In this document: positions 21,731-34,139 of the stretch, one piece after another | Numbering within the stretch: the stretch's first letter is position 1 | How the letters are laid out: each line of letters begins with the position of its first letter | From: Sialis fuliginosa | Lineage: Eukaryota; Arthropoda; Insecta; Megaloptera; Sialidae | Direction: 5' to 3' | NCBI GenBank assembly: GCA_961205875.1 | Contig: OY540810.1 | Span: 35,216,001-35,280,000 of the forward strand | DNA length: 64,000 nucleotides | Notes under the pieces: generated by a model | The model's database searches: none | What the model saw: only the letters and a program-made list of their open reading frames with translations | Told to the model about the DNA's origin: nothing | Made by a program: the position numbers and the translations under genes

Positions 21731-23179
21731 TACCATCGCAATGTTATTAATTATTTAAAATTAATAATCTATCTATAACATGGAAAACTGTTGCTGATTG
21801 TCATTAAAACAAAAAGCATTTATGGTTTTTATTCACCATTCAATTATCTGAAAATATTATATGAGTGTTTCTGACATAATATGTAATCCAGAATTATATA
21901 AATTACAAATGTTCTATAACACTTTTCTCCACGTTCTAATTATTTTTGTTAAAATTTGAATAGACAAAAGTATTAATAACCTGTGTCATTAATTATTGTA
22001 GCGGTAGATAACATAGAAAGTATAATACGTGCTCCTGATTGGGCAAAATGCCAACCAGATTCACAACAACACAATTTTTATTGACGCATTACATCTACTA
22101 ATTCATGTCTTCTTGGAAACAAATACAATTAAATTCAAATTGTCTAATTAGTTATTCTCAAAATGTGTATTATATTATTAACGTTAGGATATAAGAAAGC
22201 TAATATTCAAAACATAAAAGTGAGTTTTATTTTTTACAAATTTCATTAAAAGTTTTCATATAGGTACATTTAAACAAAATTATTCATAGAATAGTGCCTG
22301 TGTGAATCATACCGTCTAATCCCCGTCCACCACTGCAATCTTAAATGAAACAGGCTATAATTCTTTAGTAAAAATATTTTTAAATTATTGATCTCATTAA
22401 TTATATATTTGTTCACTACTAGTTTCAAGTGTTTTTATTTAATTTACTAGGTTCTCACATATTTAGAACCGCAGTATTACAAATTCAAGTATTTCTGTTA
22501 AGTTTGGTTTGTATTTTCCATTCAGTTTCATATGAATGCTAACGCATGATTTGGATATTTTGGTTATACTTTAAGGAAATACCATTTTTATCAAAAATAA
22601 ATTTTATACCTAAAGATTTTAAAGATTTTTTATAAAATATAATACGTGGTTTTTACATTGTAACATATAGTTTTCGATTAAATTTATATAAAACACTTAA
22701 ATATTACAATTTCTGGATGTTTATTTCACAATTCAAGTCAATAAGAAATATGTTTCAAATCAAGAAATTAACATGGTCGAGTAATTAACATAAATGTTCT
22801 CAAAACATTTTTGTTAAAATTGATTTAATAATTTACATTGAAGTTTAATTTTCAAATAAGTTAATCCTATTTTTCAAATGCTCAAACTATATAAATCCAC
22901 GTTTAACAGGCAGTAAAACGTTTTAAATTTGTATTTGGTAATTGATTTTAAATGAATGCTACTCTTTTAATTCAAATGAAAATAGGTTTAATGAGATAAA
23001 TCTATTGTAATTATGGTTAATATTATTCAGTAAACAAATAATTTAGTACATAAAATATTTATTTTTATTTTTACCTTCCTTTTTTATATTTCTGGAAAAT
23101 TATAGTGGTAATAACATATTGCCATGAATAACTAATAATTAGGAACTCATAATAGTCATAATATTGTTGTTTTTTTATG
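21731..23179. other. AT-rich intergenic DNA
   Basis: No feature recognised. Confidence 0.4.
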
Positions 23180-23454
23180 AAAAAAATGCGGAGCCAAAAA
23201 AGTGACCTAAATAGCATTGTTGTATTGGTCGAGCATAGTCGAAATCCAAATTACTGGAATTTTTTGCTTACCTGTTTTTCTTATTCGAGCTTGAATTTTG
23301 GGTTAAGGTTGAATTTTTCCAAGTTGATTAAACCCAAAATTCAAGCTCAAATTAAAAGAAACGGGTAAACAAAAAATTCCAAAAAATGCTCGAGTAATAC
23401 TACAATGCTGTATAGAAGTGTATGGGTCGCTTTTTTGGCTCCGCAATTTTTTTT
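23180..23454. mobile_element. Hairpin MITE with a second internal stem
   Basis: The outer arms are built on TGCGGAGCCAAAAAAGTGACC and, in inverse, GGTCGCTTTTTTGGCTCCGC. The matched words AGCATTGTTGTAT and TCGAGCAT lie further in. The centre is a perfect 18-bp stem, GAGCTTGAATTTTGGGTT (23287-23304) with its inverse at 23331-23348. Almost the whole 275 bp can fold into one hairpin. Confidence 0.75.
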
Positions 23455-24240
23455 GTGTAGCTATGAAATTATTTATTCAAAGCCTTTGCATAGCCCAATT
23501 GTAGTATCAGTAATCACTTTCACAATTACAGTAAATAACAGCATCACAAACTAAAACTACATACAACATGAATATTAAATGGATGAGTTTTATATAGGAT
23601 CAGTAGTAAAAGGTTAAATCTATAACGACCCTGTTTAAATGAATTGAAGAGATCTTAAACTTGTCCTAAGACGCCATCAGACACTTTGCAAGTAAACGCC
23701 GAATCAAGTAAACTTGTAGCATTGAACCAACTTTGTACTCTATATGCTGCAGTTAGTTTTTGATTAGACTTCATGTTTGACCTAGTTGTAAATATACCTA
23801 CATGCCTACATTCGTATAATACTGAAAAATATATTTAAGTGAAGTTGATTTTTGAGAAATAACTCTATCAATATCTGTTTATTTTAAATAATTTAATAAT
23901 TAACTGTTTTTTGGATTAATTTTTTAAATCAATTAGATTATTAATATAGTAACTATAAATTACACAGGCTGACATCATTTTTGTTGTTTCTAGTTGAATG
24001 TGATTTGGAAGTTTTTGGCGTGTTGAAACAGATTCCGTTCACCAAATTGCTCCAACACGTCAGGTTTTTGAGATAACATAACCTAAAAGTGCCAAAATGA
24101 CTATTTTGGCAATGTTTAAGGAGGGACATCTACCTGAACGCATCGAAAATGAACATTTTTTTAGGGTCTACAAGGTTAATAATTAAATAAATTGAAAATG
24201 GTAAGTTATTTATTGATAATTGAAGTTTGAAGAACAATTT
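23455..24240. other. AT-rich spacer
   Basis: No feature supported. Confidence 0.4.
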
Positions 24241-24375
24241 ATAAAATACAATATTTTCGAAGAAGCTAAGATTCGAGACTGATTAGGAGATTGACGATCT
24301 AATTTTTATTTCTAAGTCAGCGTATACCACAAAGCACCGTATTCCTGGAAAAATAATAAAAAATAAAACATCATC

Positions 24376-24582
24376 TTGCCTGAATATTCTCCAGACATCA
24401 ATCCTATAAAAAAATCTTTGAAAGTTCACAAAGCGTCGAATTTCCAGGAAAATGTTGATCAACAAACAGCAATTAATCTCTCGATTAACTACATAAATGA
24501 GAAGATAAAAGAAAATTTCTTAATGAACATAAAGAGCATGTTTAGGAGGATAATCGCCAAGGGACAGATAAAAAATATATAG
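24376..24582 (+). pseudogene. Decayed Tc1/mariner-type transposase fragment
   Basis: The frame opens with LPEYSPDINPI, the signature of the catalytic region of Tc1/mariner (IS630-type) DDE transposases (usually LPxYSPDLNPIE). The acidic residue expected right after it is Lys here, and the Trp of the usual NPIExxW is missing, so it is inactive. About 55 more residues follow, ending near 24582. No terminal repeats could be assigned, and upstream sequence (24290-24370) is frameshifted. Confidence 0.65.
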
Positions 24583-24585
24583 ACA

Positions 24586-24846
24586 TTAATTTATATTATT
24601 TTATTTATTTTTGCATAACAAACTGGTTTTCAACATCTGTGATTTCCTAACATTGTAAGAAAATCTTACAACTCACTTTTCACCCTATTCTGAGTGTCGT
24701 ATCGATTTGAAACTTTCAATCGAGCTTGTATGATAATGAAGGTAGGAAATGGTCATAGGGACTCCCCAATGGCTAACAATAAACCCAAGTGTGTTTTTAT
24801 ATGAAAATATCATATAATTAACTCTATTCCATAATATGTATCTGCG
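24586..24846. other. AT-rich spacer
   Basis: No feature recognised. Confidence 0.35.
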
Positions 24847-24849
24847 AGA

Positions 24850-25085
24850 ACAAATTCCAGATCTGAAGTGATCAAATCAGATCTTGTTATTTGAGACAAA
24901 CTCGTATTTTTCACTGGTTTTTGATCTATGAAGACCTGCAAAGATCTTCAACCACCTACAAAGATCTACAAAGATTATTGTAGATCGTGATAGAGATTCA
25001 AACGTTGAAAATTTATGAATTTTCAATGTTACGATATTCAGAGATCTTTGTAGATCGTTGTAGATTTTTTTAGATCGTTATGGGT
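24850..25085. repeat. AGATC-rich element, truncated copy (family D)
   Basis: It matches one arm of 27170-27447: CAGATCTGAAGTGATCAAAT, GACAAA, TTTTTGATCT, GAAGACCTGCAAAGATCT. The right terminal repeat is absent. GATC occurs many times. Confidence 0.6.
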
Positions 25086-25207
25086 ATCTACTAAAAAATG
25101 TATAGAAATCAACTTAATTAAATTTTAAATATTAACCTACGACAATAGGTATATCAACGGCTCCAATACCAATGATATAAAATAGCGTATAATTTGTATG
25201 AAACTTA

Positions 25208-25368
25208 GGCGCCCCATACACGATCAATAATATTGTGCAATATTACGGATTACCCAATATTATTGACCATTTAGGGATCGTATTGAAGATTGTGAGGGTG
25301 CAAATATGTTTCAATAAAATTGTGCAATAATAATATTGCACAATTATATTGTAGGTGTATGGAGCGCC
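25208..25368. mobile_element. PIF/Harbinger-like MITE with TTA duplication
   Basis: The ends are GGCGCCCCATACACGATC and, in inverse, GTGTATGGAGCGCC. TTA flanks both sides (25205-25207 and 25369-25371). The interior has further inverted blocks around ATTGTGCAATATTA. The 3-bp duplication suggests PIF/Harbinger. Confidence 0.75.
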
Positions 25369-25371
25369 TTA

Positions 25372-27169
25372 TAATGACATTACTAAAACTGGTTCTATAA
25401 AAAAATATTTGCACTAACTTTTACAATTGTAGATTAAGCTGTTCCGCATATTTATAGTCCAGAAATCCGCATTATAAGAAATGCAATAACAAAAAAACAC
25501 TTGATTTTCTAACCTAACCTCCTTGTGCATAACACTCACTTCCTTCTACATAGTTCTTCACGAACAGAGTAGCTAAATAAAACATGACTTCACAAAGATT
25601 CGCATATACTTTCACTTACAGCTAAGTACAAAACCCGCATTCGAGGGAAATAGTGTTTCCTTTTTAAGAATACATACCGGTTTTGCATTATACAAAACCC
25701 ACACTCATACACACACACACACGGAACCTATGAGAGTGATATCGATATCCTTCCAATGTCCTTAAGGAATAAAGCATTCTTTTGATCCTCCTCTTTTCCA
25801 TGAAGTAAGACGAATGCGTTGAACCAGCCGGCATCCACAGCCATCTCAAATATAACTTCAACTTTAATCAAATGCTTTGGCATGCATGTACAGTTACACT
25901 GTATGTATGTATTTATACCTTATACACTGTACCGTTATTCATCTTGTGTGTAGAATCAAATAGATCCGGTGTTTACTTTTTTATTTGTTGTGATTTTTCA
26001 GATTTAATCTCGTCTGTATGTTAAATGATGTTTATAGTTTTATAGCCAGTTAAAAAATTAAATATACAATAGTACATATAATATTTTATAAAAGGCTAAT
26101 CACTTCTAACAATATATACACACATTCAAGAGCAGGATGAAAATTTGACATAGAACTCTCTTAGCTATTAATAAATAATACTAAAAAGTAGGTATGACAG
26201 TAATTTTTACTTATTCAAAAAAAAATTTTTTTACCTCAAATCTCCATATTTAAAATATGAAAACTACAATTTTAGTATTTTCAGTTTTTTATACAAAAGA
26301 TTGTATAACAATATATAATAATGAACTAATTCTAACTCAAAATTATAATGGAATTACAAATTTTAGTGTAGGTATCTGAAAAACATGCGATCATTATTGT
26401 CTGTCTGTCGGTCTGTGAACGCTGTACAGCCAAAATTATGGAATTTACAAACATAGTATTTTCAATTTCTTGTAATGTTTTAATATTCTTATAAACTGTA
26501 GATGTACACATTCTATTTTTAAAAACAATTACTAGACCGGAAACGAATATTAACTCTTGCCAATTTTTTATTTTTTCATATTATTTTTATTATTTAAACA
26601 GTTGGTAATAAAAAAGGATTAACACAATTTTAGAGAATAGAATTATTTATAATTTATGCTCTATTTACTTTTTCTAAAAAAAATTAACTCATAACCTTTT
26701 ATCTAAATTATTTTTGAAATAGTGGGTAGTAGAATGTTTTATAAAGTTGTATTACCTAGAATTTATGTTTTTTTCAAGATATATTATCTGTATAATAATT
26801 CATATAAATAATAATATAATAACAATAATAAATCAGCAGTTTATTTCACACAAAATTTTCAAATCTTTCAATATTAATCTAATGTTATAAATAAATTAAA
26901 TGTATACCTACAATACATAGTAGGAGTACATATGTAAAACCGTGAGTAATGAGTTTTCAAGATACAGAACTAATGCGATCAATTGGTTGAATTAATGCTA
27001 CAAAGTCTTAATTACTACAGGTATGTAGTAATGATAAGTACGTACCATAATAATAGAACAGACTAAGAGTCAAGCACTTTGACTCTAAGTCTGTACAACA
27101 ACATAAACTTGCAAACATGGGCGCCAACGATTACATTTATATTGAATTCAAAATATCTATTATCATTCT
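25372..27169. other. Intergenic DNA with one mixed-composition stretch
   Basis: About 25540-25900 is less AT-rich, with a short CA tract at 25710-25723, and could hold regulatory DNA. The rest is AT-rich with nothing supportable. Confidence 0.35.
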
Positions 27170-27447
27170 CCGGAAAAAATTTAAGATCCTAAGTGATCAA
27201 ATCAGATCTTGGTATAGATCTACATTTTGGGACAAAATCATATTTGTTTTTGATCTGTGGAGACCTGCAAAGATCTACAAAGATCTCTGATTGTAGATCG
27301 TAATAAAGATTTAAACGTTGAAGAGAGATTTTTGTAGATCTTTTCATGTCTCCACAGATCAAAATCCAGCGAAAAAATATAACTTTGTCTCAAAATGCAG
27401 ATCTAAAAAGATCTGATTTAATCACTTCAGATCTAATTTTTTCCCGG
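27170..27447. mobile_element. Foldback element rich in AGATCT (family D, full copy)
   Basis: CCGGAAAAAATTTAAGATC at the left is matched by the inverse CTAATTTTTTCCCGG at the right. Arms of about 110 bp contain AAGTGATCAAATCAGATCTT, the TTTTGGGACAAA / TTTGTCTCAAAA pair and GATCTGTGGAGAC / GTCTCCACAGATC. Nearly the whole element is one palindrome. Confidence 0.75.
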
Positions 27448-28460
27448 ATTGTTATATATCAGTTCAGATATTACAAAAATTAAATGAACCATCATGAAAA
27501 TGAATATTTATTAATATAGTATTTATTTAACAACAAACGAAATTTTTTTTAAATGTTAAAATTTTTTAAATGTATTAATTAACGAATAGGACAAAAATAT
27601 TTTACCTCTTCTTGTATAAAGTTTTGAAAGATTATTTATATATGTGTATTTTTTAAATAATAAAGTGTTTTTTAAAATGCCTAGTGAAATTTTATTTTAT
27701 CTAAAGGAATAAAAAGTTTTTATTAAATAAATATTGACTTTTGAATGTATAGGTTCAGATAAAAGAAAAAACATCGTTTAGCGTAAAACATCAAGGTAAA
27801 AGTTAAAAACAAAACACGTATCCATAAAAAACCAACGGCAGCTCCCATTTAGAAGATTTTAAGAAAAACAAATTCCGCATTCGAAATTTCAATAACGTCC
27901 CCTATATGAAACAAAGAGCTCCCGGTTGACCGTTTTTGTTTTTTATTAGAAACGTAAAGTTTTTAGCATCTGTCCAACGTTAGCCATTTACACGGTCGTG
28001 ACAGTATGTTTTTCATCCACCTGGAAGGGGGCGAGGGGTAACAGTGACGGAGGTAGATACATGTCGCGGCATCCATAAAGCTTATACACACATGTTTAGA
28101 AGTCATCTCGCGTACTAGCCTCATTTTCGTTTATCACTTCTTATTGCAGCTGACAAGTTCGAATCTGCTCTAAAACGCTTCTAAATATTCTATCTTCAAT
28201 ATAAGCTGTAAATCTGTGTTATACAGCATGATTCAAAAGACGTGTGTTATTATATTTCAATGTAAAATGTATGTATAGAAAAACCAAGTACATATATTCT
28301 TTTATCATATATCTTTAAATTGATAAACGAAACATATTAATTTTTTTGTTTTTTAATCTTGTGGGCTTATTTATATGAAAATCCTTATAATTAAACGTCA
28401 AATTGTTTTTCGTAGTATGATAACTGCCTATTACGAATTAATGTTTTCCTTATACTTTTA
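27448..28460. other. Intergenic DNA with a mixed-composition block
   Basis: About 27820-28240 has balanced composition (for example GGAAGGGGGCGAGGGGTAAC near 28023) and no repeat structure. It is a candidate conserved non-coding element. The rest is AT-rich. Confidence 0.3.
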
Positions 28461-28640
28461 TTACCCATACTAATATTATACATAAATGCGAAAGTGTGTC
28501 TCTTTGTCTGTCTGTTTGTTACCTTTTTACGGCTAATTCGTTTACAATTAGCCGAAATTTGGCATTTTTTGCATCCTGAGGAAGAACATGAATACTTTTC
28601 AAATAAAAACTATTTGGAAGTAGTTACCTATATATATATT
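28461..28640 (+). repeat. Fragment of a common insect repeat (CATACTAATATTATA family)
   Basis: It starts CCATACTAATATTATACATA followed by AATGCGAAAGTGTGTCTC and a GTCT tract, then CATCCTGAGGAAGAACATG. The same order occurs at 31771-32122. The wording matches a repeat class widespread in Lepidoptera. Confidence 0.65.
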
Positions 28641-29595
28641 AAATATCATTGTCAAACCAATATTGGAGTAATATTAATTATGTATGCACATAAAATAAAT
28701 ATTTATATTTTTATTAAAACTATATAACGTAATAGTATTTATATAAGTAACCATAAAAATCTTAAAAACAATAACCTGCTATATATGGAAATTTTATTAG
28801 TCTTGAAATAATAAAAAAATATATTGTCCCATAACAATGCAAATTTACGATCGAAATGTATGAACGTATATAAGACAGCTCTAGCTTTTATGGGTATGTA
28901 CCGATATAAATATAAAAGATATAAGTAACAATTTATTAACACTTACTTACAGCAAAAACGAAATAAAGTTTAGCTTTATTACAAAAACACCTACTATACA
29001 TGTATATAAATTTAAAAAAATTAAAAACATGAAACTAATATACGAAATAAAAACTAAATAAAAATTCAAATTAGAATTACTATTATATAAATTTTTACTA
29101 AAAATGTCTCCAAAAAAATACTAATACTTATCACCTTTAATAACGTGAAATCAAATAAAACATTTAAAATAAATTAATATTAATCTATATAAAACTACGA
29201 TATTAAAGAAAACTTCCATCTTCCAATATTGAACATTTAAAGTTATTTTATTACTCCATAAATAATAAAAACTTCGATAAAACTTTCAGAAGAAAACTCT
29301 AAAAATATCAATACCCCGTCAGTTTATAAACCAATTCTATTTACAATACTTTTTTGGTTCATTTGCAAACAAATTGAAAATAAATTGCATTTATCGAAAT
29401 AAAAATGCACATGTTTTCTGTTTTATCGATTCCACTTTATACTGATTTTATTTTTAGTTGTATGTATACCGATATTTACTATCGGCAAATAAAATGTTCC
29501 ATATGATTAATTGTATGTTTAAAGTAAAAACAGTGACCGTTAATAGTTATCTCAAACAAAATTTATACGTTTTACTTTAATTTGTTCATATATAT
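28641..29595. other. AT-rich intergenic DNA
   Basis: No feature recognised. Confidence 0.4.
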
Positions 29596-29727
29596 CAGGG
29601 GTGGGCAACCTTTTGTGCAACACGGGACAAAATAATATTTACATTTTGTCCGCGGGTTATAGTATGCCCCGTGGTTACGACTTTCTACGTTGCGATATTA
29701 GTACTAAATTATAAACAAATATGTGTC
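29596..29727. mobile_element. hAT end fragment
   Basis: It begins CAGGGGTGGGCAACCTTTTG, a very typical hAT terminus, followed by GC-richer sequence. No matching right end was found, so this is a truncated element. Confidence 0.5.
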
Positions 29728-29730
29728 TAT

Positions 29731-31510
29731 GGGCCGGTATTATAAAAGGCAGATAAGTTTACTCGATGAATAAATAGCGACAGTACTAGGTAGTAAAAAT
29801 AGTATTGTTGTTTCACTTGCTACAGATAAGTTCTTCTCTTTCTGATGTCGACTAGTTCAACATTCGGAACGAAAAATTACTAAAAACGGAATAAAAATAA
29901 CAAATTCACTATAAATATCACTATATCATACCATTAAATTTATTCCGATCTTTTTGCAAGGAATGAATATTTACTTGGTCACGTGGTACTTAGAATAAAT
30001 TGTGGCAGCCATAGTCATAGGTGACAGCTGTTATTTGTGGAAATAACTCACGCGTAAATGTCAAATTTGTTTTGTATACAAAGAAGCGACTAATGTTATG
30101 AATTTATGATGATATTGAAACTGCGACCAGGTAGGGATGTTTTAATAATAATTTTTGAAAAACATGCTAACTTAATTAATAATTATTTGTGCTTATAATA
30201 ATGTAAATTTTGTGGTAGTTTTAAATTTTTATAATTTTTAGAAACAAGCCTGTTTATTTATATGTACATAGTACATACATACAAATATCCATACATTGTA
30301 CATATGTATGTGATATGAGTCAAGCAAACAACACATAAATCAAGATAGTAATTATTTTTTTCATTTGAAGCACATACGAATATACAAAAAATTAAACCAA
30401 AATTACTTTGCAGTTTGATACGTAAAGAAATTAATGTTTTGTAAAGGTTTGTACCGAACAAAATAACATCGTTTTTATACGAATTAATACAAAAAACTAA
30501 ACCAAAATTACTTTGCTGTTTGTTACGGAGAGGAATTAATGTTTTCTAAAGGCTTGTACCGCACAATATCGTAAGTACCTACATATAAATTTTTTTTTTA
30601 ACTAGAAATCATATTTATTAAGTTTCACAAGAAAAATAGTTTTGTTTCTTGTACATCGTTTTGAAAATTAATGTAAGTACTAAATCATTCCTGTTTCTTT
30701 TAACTGTTGTCTAATTTTAATAAACCTGCAAATTTTAAATGATAATGTAATATTCAGTCAATTATACCTGCGACTGCAAGACATTATCGATTCTAAAACC
30801 TTTTTGGACACTTATATGGGGAAAAATTGTATATACCTATTTAGATTGAAGGAATACAGTAATATAAAAAACTAAAAACCAAAAGATACCGAACTGTCTT
30901 ATGGATTTTCAAATGAATTCAAATTGTTTTTAACTCTGTGAACATTTCTTTGAAATTTTATCTAACCTTTTTTTTAAATAATCTTCCGCATGTTTTATAC
31001 AATCCCATCTAAAAATGAAGAAATATGTGCCGATATTTTTGTATTATTATATATCAATAAAATTGAATCTTCATTTCGAGCACATAATAAAATTCATAAG
31101 AATTTTAAATACTGTAAAAATTCAAATTTCATGTTATGCGTTATATGCATTTACGTATGAAGTTTTAGGTTATTTGTTTGATGCACATAAGTTTGACGTT
31201 TCAGTATGTACATAGATAAAGAAATCATATAGACGTTATTGGTTGCAATATTTTCTAATGTAAAAATTTATTAGAAATCTCCATAATATTGAATTAAAAA
31301 TTGATATTTTGGAGTTTTTATATGTATATAATCACTTTTTACTTTGTATTTAATATGTCTAAACATTATTTTGTGTAAAAAAACCGAAATCGATATGACA
31401 TTTCTGACAATGACATTTCTCAAATAAGGACCTCATAGAATGTGTAAACTATTTGTGGAATAAATTAATTCCCTAGAGTAAAAGTTATCTGGCTTTTATA
31501 ATACCGGGCC
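29731..31510. mobile_element. TIR element of 1.8 kb with TAT duplication
   Basis: Left GGGCCGGTATTATAAAAGGC and, in inverse, right GCTTTTATAATACCGGGCC match over about 35 bp, continuing into CAGATAAGTTTACTC. TAT flanks both sides (29728-29730, 31511-31513). The interior holds a tandem repeat (30383-30571) and no transposase. Confidence 0.65.
30383..30571 (+). repeat. Two-copy tandem repeat, period about 105 bp
   Basis: The blocks ACCAAAATTACTTTGC, AATTAATGTTTT and TAAAGG.TTGTACCG recur at an offset of 105 bases with several substitutions. Confidence 0.75.
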
Positions 31511-31770
31511 TATGTGTGTTAAATTTAAATAAGACGAATTGTATCGAAAATTAAACTGTACATTTTTACTTTTTTCTTATGTAAGCTACTAACCTAATCC
31601 TATTCTTTCAAATTTTTGTTTTTGAAAATATTTATATATTATTTCTTGTAAATATCTCGCGGCCAGAGGTATGACTGTTAGAAGGGTTTATAAAAGAATA
31701 TAAAAAAACATAAGTAGTGATGTTAAGGTTAGGTTAAATAAAAGTATTACACAGCGCCTCCACCATATCA

Positions 31771-32122
31771 CTACTAATCCATACTAATATTATAAATACA
31801 AAAGTGTCTCTGTCTGTCTGTCTGTTTGCAACCTTTTCACGACTAAACCGATGAACCAATCTTGATGAAATTTGGCTTACATCCTGAGGAAGGACATAGG
31901 CTACTTTGTATTCCGAAAAATGTATTAGATAAAACAATGGACGTGTGACATTTGCATGCGCAATAGATTACACTTTTTTTGACGTAAGTATCAAGCGTGC
32001 AAATACGAAACTAAAGAAACTGTTTTATGAACTATCATAACAGAAATCTGTATTATCTAAGCTAACTTCCTGAAGTTGTTTTCACTAACCTAAATTTCAC
32101 GCGAACGAAGTCGTGAATAACA
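31771..32122 (+). repeat. Common insect repeat, longer copy
   Basis: It runs from CCATACTAATATTATAAATA through a GTCT tract, ACCGATGAACCAATCTTGAT, GAAATTTGGC and CATCCTGAGGAAGGACATAG to TTTCACGCGAACGAAGTCGT. The end is a degenerate Helitron-like hairpin (ACGCG..) without a clean CTAGT. Confidence 0.65.
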
Positions 32123-32739
32123 ATTACTTTTATGTACAGTTATACTTTTTTTTTAATGATTATATCTCAAAAACATAATAATAAATTATAAATAAATAAA
32201 AAAAATTTCTTATGTCACTGCTAAAGTCTCGAATTTTTCATTATTATACTTTATTATACAAGACATTTAATTTAAAAACGAATAAAAACTTTATATGTAA
32301 AAAAGTGTTATTATCTTTCAAATGCATGTAACATTTTTTGTACAAAACATAAACGTATTAATTAAGAAAACGTGCTTATTTAACTCCATAATTCAGTAAA
32401 GAGACCACAGCTCGCAGTTATAATGAATTTCAAGCAATTACATCTGGCGGCGTTGTTTTTTTAGTCCCGCGCACAAGAAATAAGAAATTACTAGTATATG
32501 GCATTATTCTTGTTGATCGCTTTTCTCATTGTCTTTATAAATAAAACGGCAAAAACTATGAAAAATGTTTCATCTTGTTGACGTTTTGGTAACATATAGT
32601 GCAGTCTTTGTTTTTATGTATTTCTTCTACACACCGTTAACTTTTTGTTTCTGTATCATATACAATACATTTTTATGTTTTTATTGAAATATTTTTTGTT
32701 TTTTAATTATTTAATTACAAATAACAAAATTTTTCCATG
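32123..32739. other. AT-rich spacer
   Basis: No gene. A short mixed-composition patch lies at about 32400-32480. Confidence 0.35.
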
Positions 32740-32945
32740 ACCTTACTACACAAGTACAAAAAATATATAGCCCCCTGCAGGCACCATTTTTGATTTAGAT
32801 TTTTTTTGTCTTGTTTTAGTCCCCCCTTTGAAAAATTATTTTTTCAAAAAATGTGTACATATTTTATTAGATTTTACATGTTCAGTAAAAATTTCAAGTT
32901 TCTAGCTTATGGCACAAAATCACAGAGGTGGCGACTTTACTCATA
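32740..32945 (-). repeat. 'gggttccg' family fragment (reverse)
   Basis: It is the reverse complement of part of 35380-35700: GCCCCCTGCAGGCACCATTT here matches AAATGGTGCCTGTAGGGGGC there. TTCAGTAAAAATTTCAAGTT matches the inverse of AACTTGAAATTTTTACTGAA. Confidence 0.7.
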
Positions 32946-34032
32946 AAATGATAAAAACGTTTTTTATTATTTAAAATAAATACATCAAATTCATCGTATT
33001 GTTCAATTTTAATGTCACCTGAATTAATTTACTTCGAAATTCAATATTTTAACGCATTAAAAATTAAAATAAGTAGCAAAAGTCATCAAGGGAATGTGTC
33101 CGTAAATGCTAATCCGAAAACAAAAGCAACCTGTACGTAAAGAAAAGAAAAAAGTTTTTATGTTTTTAACGTTCTTGTAAGCTTTATTCATTGTTCTACA
33201 AAACTATATTTTCAACTGGCATTAATAATATAATTAATTCCAAATAAAAAATTAGTTAAAAGTTTGTCCGCCATTAAACGCATCATATCAGTGAACGGAA
33301 CAATAGCTAAATGAAAAAGTTCCTATGAAAAATTTTAGGTGCTGTTAGCAAGCAATAGTGTTAGATAATTCAGTGTTAATAGCTGTCAATCGTTTTTCTC
33401 CGGAAAAATTATTACGATTTAAGTGGTAAGTACCTTTTGATTCAGTATTTAAACACCGTACCTCAATACAGCATCATAAAAGTAACGCATTTAATTGTTT
33501 TAAAAAGATTAATAACATGATATCGAAGTACATTTCTCTAAGACTATTGTAATCCGCTGGCCATTAACCATGAAAAGGTGTTTCCAAAATGGCGGATGCT
33601 TATACCACCGCGCGTTCATTTAAAAAAAGTCATTAAGGGAACATTTAAAAAGTCATTCGGGGAACGTTCTTCGATATGGAACGCGTTCCCTTAATGATTG
33701 TGACGTCTCCAGAATAATGTCTGTAATTGATATTTATAATTTAATGAGTAATTAAGGTTTATTTGATATATTTAAATAAAATTGAAATGTCTATTTGTAA
33801 TTTCGGTATTATTTTATGCTCATTTTACGCGTTGCTCTTTTATTATTCTTATTTCAACAATTTATAATTCTTATAAATATACCTTTATTTTATATACCAA
33901 TAAATAAATACATTCTGGTATATTTATTTTTGTTATGTAAATTATTTAAATTGAATTTTTTTTTAACTTCACATACATATTTATTTTTTTATTCTTTTAT
34001 GTATGTAATACATTATGTTAACATTTTTTTAG
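32946..34032. other. Intergenic or intronic DNA with splice-like signals
   Basis: A strong donor consensus, GTAAGT, lies at 33426-33431. A tandem and inverted motif, AGTCATTAAGGGAAC / GTTCCCTTAATGA, lies at about 33630-33700. Mixed composition at 33290-33430 and 33550-33720. Nothing firm. Confidence 0.25.
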
Positions 34033-34139
34033 ATCCTCAAAAGAAAAGATCAAAAAAGAAAGTTTGTTTTCATCAAGAACCCATTCCATATAATTTGGTG
34101 TATACAACAGATATGCAATATTTACGTTGTCATTTATAA
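34033..34139 (+). CDS. Possible short terminal exon (weak)
   Basis: After a good acceptor (TTTTTTTAG at 34024-34032) there are 35 codons in a phase that needs one base from an upstream exon, ending at TAA 34137. The peptide, with a KKRSKKK basic run followed by HQEPIPYNLVYTTDMQYL, looks protein-like, unlike the random Phe/Leu/Ile frames around it. No upstream coding exon with a start codon could be found. I do not recognise the family. Confidence 0.25.

Noticed and set aside
33816..34032. The 5' part of the 107-codon frame as coding
   Set aside because: It is dominated by Phe, Leu, Ile and Tyr from AT-rich DNA and ends in a splice-acceptor-like run. Only the part after 34033 looks protein-like.
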